In this document: positions 26,887 to 35,498 of the stretch, piece by piece
Layout: each line of letters begins with the position of its first letter
How positions within the stretch are numbered: position 1 is the first letter of the stretch
Assembly: GCF_900109265.1 (NCBI RefSeq)
Contig: NZ_FNZM01000005.1
Coordinates: 124,001 to 188,000 of the forward strand
Reading direction: 5' to 3'
Source: Paraburkholderia tropica
GTDB taxonomy: Bacteria; Pseudomonadota; Gammaproteobacteria; Burkholderiales; Burkholderiaceae
DNA: 64,000 nucleotides
Position numbers and translations under genes: made by a program
Notes under the pieces: model-generated
What the model saw: only the letters and a program-made list of their open reading frames with translations
What the model was told of the DNA's origin: nothing
Database searches by the model: none

Positions 26887-29019
26887 GTGACCGCAACACG
26901 CACGCCCCTCCGCTCGCACGACGCCATCCTGCGCGACGCCACGACGCTCTGCGCCGGCCAGCAATTCGCCGATGCCCTGGCCCTGCTCGCCCCGATCGTC
27001 GGCGAAACGGCAAGCGCCAATGACGCCGCGCTCGCGCACGCGCTCCAGCTCGCCGCCACCTGCGCGTCGGGCGCGGGCGAGCCCGAACGGGCGAAAGCGT
27101 TCTGGGTGCGTTGTAGTGAAGCGGCGCCGGATTTCGCCGAGGGCTATCGCGGACTGGGCGCGACGCTGGCGCAACTCGGCCAGCTTGCCGAAGCGGAAGC
27201 CGCCTATGGACGCCTGACCGAGCTGCGCCCCGACGACATCGACGCTCACCATCATCGCGGCCTCGTGTTACAGCGTCTTGGCCGCTACGCCTCGGCGGAG
27301 GCCTCGCAACGCGCGGCGCTCGCACTGGAACCGGGACACGTCGGCGCGCGCTACCACCTCGGCGCGGTGCTGCACGACCAGCGCCGGCTCGACGAGGCCG
27401 AAGCGGCGTATCGCGAAGCGCTCGCCGCCGATCCACAGTGCGCGATGGCGAGCAACAGCCTCGGCAATCTGCTGTGCGAGCGCGGGCGGTTCGACGAGGC
27501 CGAAGAAGCGTATCGTCAGGCGCTGCTCGCGCAACCACAGTTCCCCGAGGCGCTGAACAATCTGGCCGCGCTGTTCAAGGCGCGCGGCCGTCTGCCCGAA
27601 GCCGAACTGGCCTGCCGCCTCGCATTGCAGATGCGCCCCGACTTCGCCGATGCACTCAACAATCTCGGCTGCGTGCTCACGGCGCTCAAGCGTCTGCCCG
27701 AAGCGGAAAACGCCTTCCGGCAAACGCTCGCGCTGCGCCCCGATTTCGCCGACGCGCACTACAACCTCGGTTGCGTGCTGCACACGACCGAGCGCGTGGC
27801 CGAAGCGGAATCGGCCTATCGAGAAGCGCTGCGGCTCGCGCCGAACCGCGTCGAAGCGGCCAACAATCTCGGCTGCACGCTGCTCGCGCTCGGACGTCTG
27901 CATGACGCGCTCGCCGCGTTTCATCACGCGCTCACGCTGCGCGCCGACATGGCCGAAACGCACTTCAACATCGGCAGCATCATGAAGGAGCTCGGCGAGC
28001 TCGATCACGCCGAAAGCGCCTATCGCCGCGCGCTCGTGCTGCGCCCCGATTACGGCGATGCGATGTTCCGGCTCGCCACGCTGCTCATCAGCGTGGGGCG
28101 TTTCGAGGAAGGCTTTCTGCTATACGAATGTCGCTATGGCATGCCCGGCTTCGCGCCGCACGCCACGCAGTCGATGCTGCCTTGCCCGCGCTGGCAAGGC
28201 GAGCCGCTGACCGGCAAGACGCTGCTGGTCTGGCAGGAAGACGGACTCGGCGACATGTTGCAGTTCGGCCGATATCTGCACGCGCTGAAGGCACGCGGCA
28301 CGGCGCGCGTGGCCTTTGCGTGCGTTGCGCCGCTGCATCGCCTGTTCGCGGAAGTCGAAGGCGTCGACGTCGTGCTCAGCCACGAAGCCGCGCTCGCGCG
28401 CGCGAACGAATTCGATTGCTGGATCAGTCCGCTGAGCGCGCCGCTGCGACTCGGCACCACACTCGACACGATTCCGCCGCCGCTGCGCATCGCGCAGTGT
28501 CCGTCACGCGTCGAACATTGGCGCGCGCGCCTCGCCGATCTCGGCACGGGACATCGCATCGGTCTGGTCTGGAAAGGCAATCCGAAACATCACAACGACG
28601 CGCACCGCTCGTTGCCGATGCTCAACGCACTCGCGCCGCTCTGGGGGCTGCCGGGCGCCAAGTTCGTGAGTCTGCAAAAAGGCGCGGGAGAAGACGAGGC
28701 GCTGTCGCTGCCCGCCTGCTTTCCGATTCTGCCGCTCGGCGCCGATCTCGACGATTTCACCGACACGGCCGCGCTCATTTCGCAACTCGATCTCGTGATC
28801 TGCGTGGATACGTCGACCGCTCATCTCGCGGCCTCGCTCGGCAAACCGTGCTGGGTGCTGCTGCCGTCGTACGACGTCGACTGGCGCTGGATGCATGGCC
28901 GCGACGACTCGCCGTGGTATCCCGAGACGGTGCGGCTGTTCAGACGAGGACGCGAGGAGCCGTGGCCCGCGGTGGTGGAGCGCATGCGCGCGGCGTGTGC
29001 GCAGTGGCTGGGTGTGTGA
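26887..29019 (+). CDS. TPR-repeat protein with C-terminal GT9-like (heptosyltransferase-fold) domain
   Basis: A 710-residue cytoplasmic protein. About eleven TPR units fill residues 10-410 (for example NNLGCVLTALKRLPEAENAF). The C-terminal 280 residues resemble GT9/ADP-heptose transferases: VWQEDGLGDMLQFGRYL at about 446, IGLVWKGNPKHHND, and CVDTSTAHLAASLGKPCWVL at about 638. The start is a GTG. It is divergent from fliC, as TPR proteins of this kind commonly are beside flagellin genes in this group, so a role in flagellin modification is plausible. Whether it is an active transferase is uncertain. Confidence 0.82.
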   Translation: MTATRTPLRSHDAILRDATTLCAGQQFADALALLAPIVGETASANDAALAHALQLAATCASGAGEPERAKAFWVRCSEAAPDFAEGYRGLGATLAQLGQLAEAEAAYGRLTELRPDDIDAHHHRGLVLQRLGRYASAEASQRAALALEPGHVGARYHLGAVLHDQRRLDEAEAAYREALAADPQCAMASNSLGNLLCERGRFDEAEEAYRQALLAQPQFPEALNNLAALFKARGRLPEAELACRLALQMRPDFADALNNLGCVLTALKRLPEAENAFRQTLALRPDFADAHYNLGCVLHTTERVAEAESAYREALRLAPNRVEAANNLGCTLLALGRLHDALAAFHHALTLRADMAETHFNIGSIMKELGELDHAESAYRRALVLRPDYGDAMFRLATLLISVGRFEEGFLLYECRYGMPGFAPHATQSMLPCPRWQGEPLTGKTLLVWQEDGLGDMLQFGRYLHALKARGTARVAFACVAPLHRLFAEVEGVDVVLSHEAALARANEFDCWISPLSAPLRLGTTLDTIPPPLRIAQCPSRVEHWRARLADLGTGHRIGLVWKGNPKHHNDAHRSLPMLNALAPLWGLPGAKFVSLQKGAGEDEALSLPACFPILPLGADLDDFTDTAALISQLDLVICVDTSTAHLAASLGKPCWVLLPSYDVDWRWMHGRDDSPWYPETVRLFRRGREEPWPAVVERMRAACAQWLGV

Positions 29020-29036
29020 GGGGAGCGCAAAAAACA

Positions 29037-29065
29037 AAGGCCCCAGGCTTGCGCCATAGGGCCTT
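29037..29065 (+). terminator. Hairpin after the TPR/GT9-like gene
   Basis: AAGGCCC pairs with GGGCCTT around a 15-nt loop, 17 bp after the stop codon. There is no proper T-run, so it is a weak candidate. Confidence 0.45.
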
Positions 29066-29130
29066 GCTTGATGCGGGTCGGTGCGGCTTTGTGCAGTTTG
29101 ATCTGCTACTCCGACGTGATACGCAAATTC

Positions 29131-29206
29131 TGGCGCGCCCGGCTGGGATCGAACCAGCAACCCCTGCCTTCGGAGGGCAGTACTCTATCCATTGAGCTAC
29201 GGGCGC
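29131..29206 (-). tRNA. tRNA-Arg, anticodon CCG
   Basis: The minus strand folds as a normal 76-nt cloverleaf: acceptor GCGCCCG/CGGGCGC, D stem GCTC/GAGT, anticodon stem CTGCC/GGCAG with loop CTCCGAA, and T arm GGTTCGATCC. The 3' CCA is encoded. The anticodon CCG reads the codon CGG. Confidence 0.97.
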
Positions 29207-29688
29207 GTGACTCGCGCGAACTGGCGTGGAGGAGAAACACCCAGGCTCATTCGTGCGAAAGCGCTGCCAGCCAGACCGCAAAATACGGGGATAGCAGCGC
29301 CGTAGAGACCGAGAGGATACCCGGTTTCGATGACAACGTCCACCGCGCGCGGGCCGCCGGGACCGGGCCGGCAGCGGTGTACGCGCACCCCCAGGCAAAC
29401 GCACCCACACGCGCAAACCCATGCGACGACACCCGCGCCCGATGCGCTATGATCCGACGCTTTTTAAGCAGCAGCCGCGTACCAAGGCCAACGCCCCACC
29501 GCGCCCAACCCCCGGTAAAGCAGGCAAGACAAGCGCAAAGATGCGGGTAAACGCCCGCTTAAGCGCCCCCGCGCACCGCCACCGGGCGCGAAACCTTGCG
29601 TCTATAATCGTTCCTGTTTGATCATTCGCAAGGCCGTTGCCGTCCTGCTGTACCGCTCACCACAATACCAACGGGAGTCGAGACAAGC
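29207..29688. other. Intergenic region between tRNA-Arg and the diheme cytochrome gene
   Basis: 482 bp. It should contain the tRNA promoter (minus strand) and the cytochrome promoter (plus strand). A TATAATC hexamer-like stretch at about 29602 and a GGGAGTC ribosome site just before the cytochrome ATG are visible. No gene. Confidence 0.5.
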
Positions 29689-30600
29689 ATGAGCGAAGCA
29701 CCCCACGGAGCCCCGATCAAAACGCCCGGCCAGTTGATCGCCGCTGTCATCGCCGGGTTTGCCGTCCCTATCGTCATCATCGTTCTGCTCGCCTACTACG
29801 TCGACAACACGACGCGCACCGGCGCGGGCACCGACGAACTCTCCGCCCAGCAAGTCGCCTCGCGCATCGCGCCGATCGCCCAAGTGTCGATCCGCGACGC
29901 CAACGCGCCGCGCGTCTACAAGACCGGCGAGCAGGTCTACCAGGCCGTCTGTTCCGCCTGCCACGCGAGCGGCGCGGCGGGCGCGCCGAAGTTCGGCAAC
30001 GCCGGCGACTGGGCGCCGCGCATCGCCCAGGGCTACGACACGCTCTGGCACACCGCGCTCTCCGGCAAGGGCGCGATGCCGCCGCGCGGCGGCACCAGCC
30101 CCGACGACTACAGCGACTACGAAATCGGCCTCGCCGTGGCCTACATGGCCAATCACGGCGGCGCGAACTTCCAGGATCCGCCCAAGCCCGCGCCGGGCGC
30201 GGCGAACGCGGCGTCGGGCGCAGCGGCGGCAGCGCCGGCCGCATCGGGCGCCGATGCGAACGCTGCCCAGGCCTCCGCCGCCGCGGCCGCCATCGCCGCG
30301 ATCCCGCAGGCCGCTTCGGGCAACCCTGCGGCAGGCGGCGCGACGCAAAGCGCCGACGCCGCGCAGGCCGGCAAGGCGCTCTACACGCAGGTCTGCCAGG
30401 CGTGTCACGCCGCGGGCGTGCTGGGCGCGCCGAAGTTCGGCAACAAGGACGACTGGGCGCCGCGCCTCAAGGACCCGATGGACACGGTCTACAACTACGC
30501 GCTGCACGGCAAGGGCGCGATGCCGCCCAAGGGCGGCTCGAACGCCTCGGACGCCGACGTGAAGGCCGCCGTCGATTACATGGTGAGCGCCGCGAAGTAA
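29689..30600 (+). CDS. Membrane-anchored diheme cytochrome c (c5 type)
   Basis: Electron carrier of the periplasmic face of the inner membrane. It has 303 residues: an uncleaved N-terminal membrane helix (about 14-37), then two class I cytochrome c domains, each with a CxxCH heme site (CSACH 88-92, CQACH 236-240) and a distal Met in GAMPPRGG and GAMPPKGG. The two domains are near copies (APKFGN..DWAPR in both), joined by an Ala-rich linker (about 165-225). It probably feeds a terminal oxidase or another periplasmic acceptor. It stands alone. Confidence 0.92.
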   Translation: MSEAPHGAPIKTPGQLIAAVIAGFAVPIVIIVLLAYYVDNTTRTGAGTDELSAQQVASRIAPIAQVSIRDANAPRVYKTGEQVYQAVCSACHASGAAGAPKFGNAGDWAPRIAQGYDTLWHTALSGKGAMPPRGGTSPDDYSDYEIGLAVAYMANHGGANFQDPPKPAPGAANAASGAAAAAPAASGADANAAQASAAAAAIAAIPQAASGNPAAGGATQSADAAQAGKALYTQVCQACHAAGVLGAPKFGNKDDWAPRLKDPMDTVYNYALHGKGAMPPKGGSNASDADVKAAVDYMVSAAK

Positions 30601-30630
30601 GCCGCGCGCCGCAAACTGCGTAACAAAAAC

Positions 30631-30668
30631 AAAGGGCCGCATCGACACTCGATGCGGCCCTTTCCCTT
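30631..30668. terminator. Bidirectional terminator between the cytochrome gene and rep
   Basis: A perfect 15-bp stem (AAAGGGCCGCATCGA and its complement) with a 3-nt loop. A-rich sequence on the left and TTTCCCTTT on the right allow use by both converging genes. Confidence 0.88.
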
Positions 30669-30699
30669 TCAGCCGGACGCGTGCGCGCGGGCGATCAGA

Positions 30700-32790
30700 T
30701 CAGCCCTTCTGCAACAGCGCCTTCAAACTCGCGAGCCGGTCTTTCGGCGACATCGGCGCTTCCTCGGCGGTCGGCGGCGGCGCTTCGTCGAGTCCCATTT
30801 CGGGGATGAAGCGCGACGGCTCGCACACCACCGTCTCGCGCGCCCGCTTGCGCTTCTTGCACCAGTTCAGATGCAGGCTGCGCTGCGCGCGCGTGATCGC
30901 CACATACATCAGGCGGCGCTCTTCCTCGATGCGCGAATCGTCGACGATGTCGTCTTCCGAGCCGCCGCGATGCGGCATGATGCCTTCCTCGACGCCCACC
31001 AGGAACACGTGCGGATACTCCAGCCCCTTCGACGCGTGCACGGTCGACAGGCGCACCGCGTCCGGGTCCTCTTCCTTGCCTTCAAGCATCGACATCAGCG
31101 CGACGGTCTGGATCAGGCCCATCAGATTCTTGCCGGTGTCGGCGAGACCGTCGGTGTTGTCGTAACCCGTCGCCTCGCTGTCTTCGCCGATCTCCTGCTC
31201 GGGCTTGGTGCCCTTGCGCTTGAGCCATTCGAGGAATTCGAGCACGTTCTGCCACTTCGACTGCGCCTGGCGCTCGTCGAAGGCGTCGTAGAGATACGCC
31301 TCGTAGTGGATCGCGTCCATCAGCTCGTCGAGCACGACGGTCGCCGGATCCTTCACGGCGCGCTCGGCCAGGCGCTGCATGAAGTCGCAGAACACGCGCA
31401 TCGGCTCGACCTGGCGCGCGGACAGCCGCGCCTCGATGCCGCCCATGTACACCGCTTCGAACAGCGACACCTTCGCCTGCCCCGCGAACGAGCCGAGCGC
31501 TTCGAGCGTGGTGTTGCCCACGCCGCGGCGCGGCGTCGTGATCGCGCGGATGAACGCGGGATCGTCGTCGTGATTGGCGATCAGACGCAGATACGCGCAG
31601 ATGTCCTTGATTTCGGCCTTGTCGAAGAACGACTGCCCGCCCGACAGCACGTACGGAATGCGCTCGCGGCGCAGCACCTGCTCGAAGATGCGCGCCTGGA
31701 AATTGCCGCGATAAAGAATGGCGTAGTCGCGGAACTGCGCGCGGCGCTCGAACTTGTGCGCCGAGAGACGGAACACGACCGATTCGGCTTCGTGCTCCTC
31801 GTCGTTGCAGGGCGTGACGGTGATCGTGTCGCCCATGCCGTGCTCGGACCAGAGCTTCTTCTCGAACAGCTTCGGGTTATTGGCGATCACGTTGTTCGCC
31901 GCCGTGAGAATGCGCACGGTCGAGCGATAGTTCTGCTCCAGCTTGACCACGTGCAGCTTCGGATAATCCTTGCCGAGTTGCGCGAGATTTTCGATGGTCG
32001 CGCCGCGCCAGCCGTAGATCGCCTGGTCGTCGTCGCCCACGGCCGTGAACGCCGCGCGCGGGCCCGCCAGCAGCTTGAGCAGCTCGTACTGGCAAGTGTT
32101 GGTGTCCTGGTATTCGTCGACCAGCAGATAGCGCAGCTTGTTCTGCCAGCGCTCGCGCACCGGCTCGTTCTTCGCGAACAGCTCGGCGGGCAGGCGGATC
32201 AGATCGTCGAAATCGACGGCCTGATAGGCGTGCAGCGTCGCCATGTAGTTGCGGTAGACGATGGCCGCCTGATGCTCGTCCTCGTTCGACGCCGTCGCGA
32301 GCGCCTGCTCGGGCATGACGAGACCGTTCTTCCAGAGCGAGATGATCGACTGGATCTTGCGGATGAAACCCTTGTCGGTCGAGCCCACCTGCTCCTGGAT
32401 CATGGCGAAGCAGTCGTCCGAATCCATGATCGAGAACTGGGGCTTGAGTCCCAGATGCTCGGCTTCCTGGCGCAGGATCTGCACGCCCAGCGAGTGGAAC
32501 GTACAGACGGTCAACTGGTTCGCCGGCACCTTGCGGCCTTCCTTGCCGGGCGTCGTGAGCGTCTTGCCTTCGAGCAGTTTGCCCACGCGCTCGCGCATTT
32601 CGGCGGCGGCCTTGTTGGTGAAGGTGACGGCGGCGATATGGCGCGGCTCGAAGCCTTTCGCTTCGATCAGATGGGCGATCTTCTGCGTAATGACGCGCGT
32701 CTTGCCGCTGCCCGCGCCGGCGAGCACGAGACAGGGACCGTCGAGATAGCGCACCGCTTCGTTCTGGGCGGGATTCAGGCCTGCGGACAT
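30700..32790 (-). CDS. rep: ATP-dependent DNA helicase Rep
   Basis: Superfamily 1A 3'-5' helicase that helps forks pass obstacles and restart. It has 696 residues. Walker A is AGAGSGKT (24-31), then AAVTFTNKAAAEM (motif Ia), VDEYQDTN (motif II), GDDDQAIYGWRGA (motif III), LEQNYRS (motif IV), STVHASKGLEYPHVF (motif V) and VAITRAQ (motif VI). The N-terminal similarity to E. coli Rep (NPAQNEAVRYLDGPCLVLAG) is closer than to UvrD, and the length is right. Start taken at the ATG at 32790; the open frame upstream has no homology. Confidence 0.93.
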   Translation of the reverse strand: MSAGLNPAQNEAVRYLDGPCLVLAGAGSGKTRVITQKIAHLIEAKGFEPRHIAAVTFTNKAAAEMRERVGKLLEGKTLTTPGKEGRKVPANQLTVCTFHSLGVQILRQEAEHLGLKPQFSIMDSDDCFAMIQEQVGSTDKGFIRKIQSIISLWKNGLVMPEQALATASNEDEHQAAIVYRNYMATLHAYQAVDFDDLIRLPAELFAKNEPVRERWQNKLRYLLVDEYQDTNTCQYELLKLLAGPRAAFTAVGDDDQAIYGWRGATIENLAQLGKDYPKLHVVKLEQNYRSTVRILTAANNVIANNPKLFEKKLWSEHGMGDTITVTPCNDEEHEAESVVFRLSAHKFERRAQFRDYAILYRGNFQARIFEQVLRRERIPYVLSGGQSFFDKAEIKDICAYLRLIANHDDDPAFIRAITTPRRGVGNTTLEALGSFAGQAKVSLFEAVYMGGIEARLSARQVEPMRVFCDFMQRLAERAVKDPATVVLDELMDAIHYEAYLYDAFDERQAQSKWQNVLEFLEWLKRKGTKPEQEIGEDSEATGYDNTDGLADTGKNLMGLIQTVALMSMLEGKEEDPDAVRLSTVHASKGLEYPHVFLVGVEEGIMPHRGGSEDDIVDDSRIEEERRLMYVAITRAQRSLHLNWCKKRKRARETVVCEPSRFIPEMGLDEAPPPTAEEAPMSPKDRLASLKALLQKG

Positions 32791-33151
32791 CGTTGCTGGA
32801 TTGGAAAAACGGGTGGTACTGCCGGGTAGCGTGCGGCGCAAGACCTGCGCATGATGCAGACGATGCTCATGGCGCGGCGGCCCTTCACGCGAGAGCCGCG
32901 ATGTTAACACGATGCGGTGTCGCGCCGATGCCGCCCCGCTAACGGCGCGACGCCGCATCCCGCGCGCATCAGGTCACAGCGTCGTGTCACAACGACACGC
33001 CGCGTCGACCAGCCGATCCAGCCGCACGCCGATCCGTCCCCGCAGCGCCCCGCCACGCGCGCCGTCGTGCGTGCCACAATAACGGGCTCCCGCCACCCGC
33101 GGCATCGCTACCCGCCGTGCCGCTCCCACGCTGGAAAGAGGACGCGCTTAC
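32791..33151. other. Divergent region between rep and a Gfo/Idh oxidoreductase gene
   Basis: 361 bp, GC-rich, expected to hold both promoters. A GTGTCACAACGACACG-type partial palindrome lies at about 32983-33000. AAAGAGG before 33152 is a likely ribosome site. No gene. Confidence 0.5.
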
Positions 33152-34213
33152 ATGACAGCACCGCTGCAAATCGGCCTGATGGGCTATGGCTTCGCCGGCC
33201 AGACCTTCCATGCACCCGTGATCGCCCATAGCGGCACGGCGAATCTGCCCGTCACGCTTGCCGCCATCGCCACGAGCCAGGCCGAGCGTGCGCAGGCCGA
33301 CTATCCGGACGCCGCAATCGTCCCCGATCTCGACGCGCTGCTCTCGCTCGACGCGATCGAATGCGTCGTGATCGCCACGCCCAACGACACGCACTACGAA
33401 CTCGCGCGCCGCACGCTGGAGCGCGGCAAGCACGTGCTCGTCGACAAACCGGTCACGCTCACCGCCGAGGAAGCGCGCACGCTCGCGGCCATCGCGAAGC
33501 AGCGCGGCCTCGTGTTCGCGCCGTTCCACAACCGTCGCTGGGACGGCGACTTCCTCACCGTCAAGCAGCTGATCGCGAACGGCGAGCTGGGCCGCGTCAC
33601 GCATTACGAATCGCACTTCGACCGCTTCCGTCCGCAGGTGCGCCAGCGCTGGCGCGAGGACGCGACGCGCGGCGGCGGCCTGCTCTACGACCTCGGGCCG
33701 CATCTGATCGACCAGACGCTCGCGCTGTTCGGCGCGCCCGAGTCGGTCACGGCCTTCGTGCACACGCGCCGCGACCACGCCAGCGCGCCCGACTACGCGC
33801 ACCTCGTGCTGCGCTACGACGGCCTCGACGCCGTGCTGCACGCGAGCGCGCTGGCCGCGTACGCGCCGCGTTTCGCGATTCACGGCACGCGCGGCAGCTA
33901 CCTGAAAAACGGGCTCGATACCCAGGAGGACCAGCTGAAGGCGGGCCTGCGCCCCGGCCAGCCCGGTTTCGGCGACGGCAACGAAGCGGGCCGACTGCAC
34001 GTCATGGCCGACGACGGCCAGGAGTCCGACCGCGACGTGCCCAACGCCGCGGGCAATTACGCCGACCTGTACCGCGCGCTCGCCGCCGCGATCCGCGAGG
34101 GCACGCCGTTCCCGGTGAGTCCGCAGGACGCCGTCGATGTGATGACGATCGTCGAGCTGGCGATGCGCAGCGCCGAGGAAGGCCGCACGATCGCCTTCAC
34201 GCGCGCTCAGTGA
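33152..34213 (+). CDS. Gfo/Idh/MocA-family oxidoreductase
   Basis: NAD(P)-dependent sugar or polyol dehydrogenase, 353 residues. The N-terminal Rossmann fold starts IGLMGYGFAGQTFHAPVI. The family EKP-type motif appears as VLVDKPVTLTAEEA with the catalytic Lys, and the second domain includes LLYDLGPHLIDQTLALFG with the conserved Asp and His. The YdgJ/YhhX-like subfamily (GYGFAGQTFHAP) is the closest match I can recall. The substrate is unknown and there is no operon partner. Confidence 0.88.
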   Translation: MTAPLQIGLMGYGFAGQTFHAPVIAHSGTANLPVTLAAIATSQAERAQADYPDAAIVPDLDALLSLDAIECVVIATPNDTHYELARRTLERGKHVLVDKPVTLTAEEARTLAAIAKQRGLVFAPFHNRRWDGDFLTVKQLIANGELGRVTHYESHFDRFRPQVRQRWREDATRGGGLLYDLGPHLIDQTLALFGAPESVTAFVHTRRDHASAPDYAHLVLRYDGLDAVLHASALAAYAPRFAIHGTRGSYLKNGLDTQEDQLKAGLRPGQPGFGDGNEAGRLHVMADDGQESDRDVPNAAGNYADLYRALAAAIREGTPFPVSPQDAVDVMTIVELAMRSAEEGRTIAFTRAQ

Positions 34214-34468
34214 GCGCGCGCTGAGCGCGCGAACCTCGCGCGAACCGACTGCCCGGCGAGGCCGCGCGGCTTGCAAACCGCCGACGCGTCTGAAAGGTCC
34301 ATACAAACGGTTACAAGTCTGCGCCGCCGTGCGGTCATCGCACGGCGCGCGCGACGCGTTTGCCGACGAACAACGCCAGAAACAGAGCGATAACGTTCTG
34401 CATCTTCCGGGGTGCAGGGTTCGTGGCGCGCGCCAGCCCGCCCCGGACCGACAACAAGGAGAGTCTCA

Positions 34469-34834
34469 ATGACCCGATTGAATTGTATGAACCGTGCCAT
34501 CCGCCTGAGCTGCGCCGCCGCGCTGATCTCGACGCTCGCCGCATGCGTCGTCACCCCGCCCGCGCAGCATTCCGGCTCGAATCCGCATGAACTGGCCGTC
34601 GACCGCCTGCATCAGGTCGACGCCCGCATCGACACCTTGGGCCGCCGCATCGACGCGCGCGTGAACCAGGGCTACTATCCGCCGCCGCAGGGCGCCGCGC
34701 TGCATCACCGCCTCGACACGATCCGCGGCGAGGCGCACGACATGGCTGCGCAGCACGGCGGCGGCATCTCCGGCGACGAGCAGCACGTGCTCAACCAGGA
34801 GCTCGATACGGCGGCGCGCGCCATCGGCGAATAA
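34469..34834 (+). CDS. Small predicted lipoprotein
   Basis: A 121-residue protein with a lipoprotein signal: basic start, hydrophobic 11-24 and lipobox LAAC with Cys26. The mature part is polar, with heptad-like spacing (AVDRLHQVDARIDTLGRRID) suggesting a helical coiled coil, then YYPPPQG and a second helical stretch. The residue after Cys is Val, so outer-membrane sorting is plausible. It is followed at once by a terminator. Function unknown. An AAGGAG ribosome site lies 8 bp before the ATG. Confidence 0.8.
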   Translation: MTRLNCMNRAIRLSCAAALISTLAACVVTPPAQHSGSNPHELAVDRLHQVDARIDTLGRRIDARVNQGYYPPPQGAALHHRLDTIRGEAHDMAAQHGGGISGDEQHVLNQELDTAARAIGE

Positions 34835-34861
34835 GCCCGCGCAAAACCACCGCGATCACAT

Positions 34862-34892
34862 GGGCCGCCTCGCGCGGCCCGTTTCTTTTTTT
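34862..34892 (+). terminator. Rho-independent terminator after the lipoprotein gene
   Basis: GGGCCGC pairs with GCGGCCC around a 5-nt loop, followed by GTTTCTTTTTTT. Confidence 0.88.
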
Positions 34893-35083
34893 GGCGCGCA
34901 TGCGCGGTCGCGCGCGAGCGGTTCTTTCGGGGCCGCATGCGCGCAAGCCTTGCCGGGCGGCGTTCGGCGCATGGCCCGCCAGCACGCGCGGCCGGCTGGC
35001 GCAGGTTCCACTCCCGTTCCGCCGCCACGGTGCGCCTAATTTTTCCGCATTGACACAGCCCGCCGGCGTCCAGCACAATCGCT

Positions 35084-35370
35084 GCGCGCGCCGGGAGAGC
35101 GCGACGTTCGCGAGTCGAGTCAATTTCGAATCGCAACGCCGCCGCCGAAGGGGCAACCCACAAACTCTCAGGCAAAAGGACCGTGCGCGCCGGACCGCTG
35201 CTTCGCCTGTTTCGCACCCGCGTGCGAGACGCGCGAGACGGCACTCAGGTCCGCAACTCTGGAGAGCGGCAGTAGAACGGCGGAGGGATCGTAACCCTGG
35301 CGTTCAGGCTGCCCACCGAAGGGGCGCGCGTCGTTCGACGCAATCTCTCAGGTACCGAGGACAGAGGGGC
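35084..35370 (+). ncRNA. Tandem glycine riboswitch controlling gcvTHP
   Basis: Two glycine aptamers in series. Aptamer 1 (about 35084-35198) has CCGGGAGAG, then CCGAAGGGGCAA and AACTCTCAGGCAAAAGGAC. Aptamer 2 (about 35256-35367) has CTCTGGAGAG, then CCACCGAAGGGGC and AATCTCTCAGGTACCGAGGAC, closed by CTCTG (35257-35261) with CAGAG (35362-35366). These are the hallmark segments of the glycine class. Two aptamers before gcvT fit the known cooperative 'on' switch that turns on glycine cleavage when glycine is abundant. Confidence 0.95.
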
Positions 35371-35426
35371 CATGCAAGAACCGACCACGGGCATCGTGCC
35401 TGCGGCGAGTCCTGCATGGCCTTTTT
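35368..35426 (+). terminator. Terminator hairpin of the glycine riboswitch expression platform
   Basis: GGCCATGCA (35368-35376) pairs with TGCATGGCC (35413-35421), followed by TTTTT. Its 5' arm starts two bases after the closing stem of aptamer 2, so glycine binding could prevent or permit its folding. It lies 73 bp before gcvT. Confidence 0.8.
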
Positions 35427-35498
35427 CGTTTTCGCTCGAATTCCGGCGGGACATTCCCCCGGAGTCGCACGAAAACCCTCGCGACCGCCTGAGGCCTC

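Noticed and set aside
34335..34402. A 22-codon hydrophobic minus-strand ORF (starts MQNVIALFLALFVG) upstream of the lipoprotein gene
   Set aside because: It looks like a small membrane peptide but has no ribosome site or neighbour to support it; too short to judge by eye.
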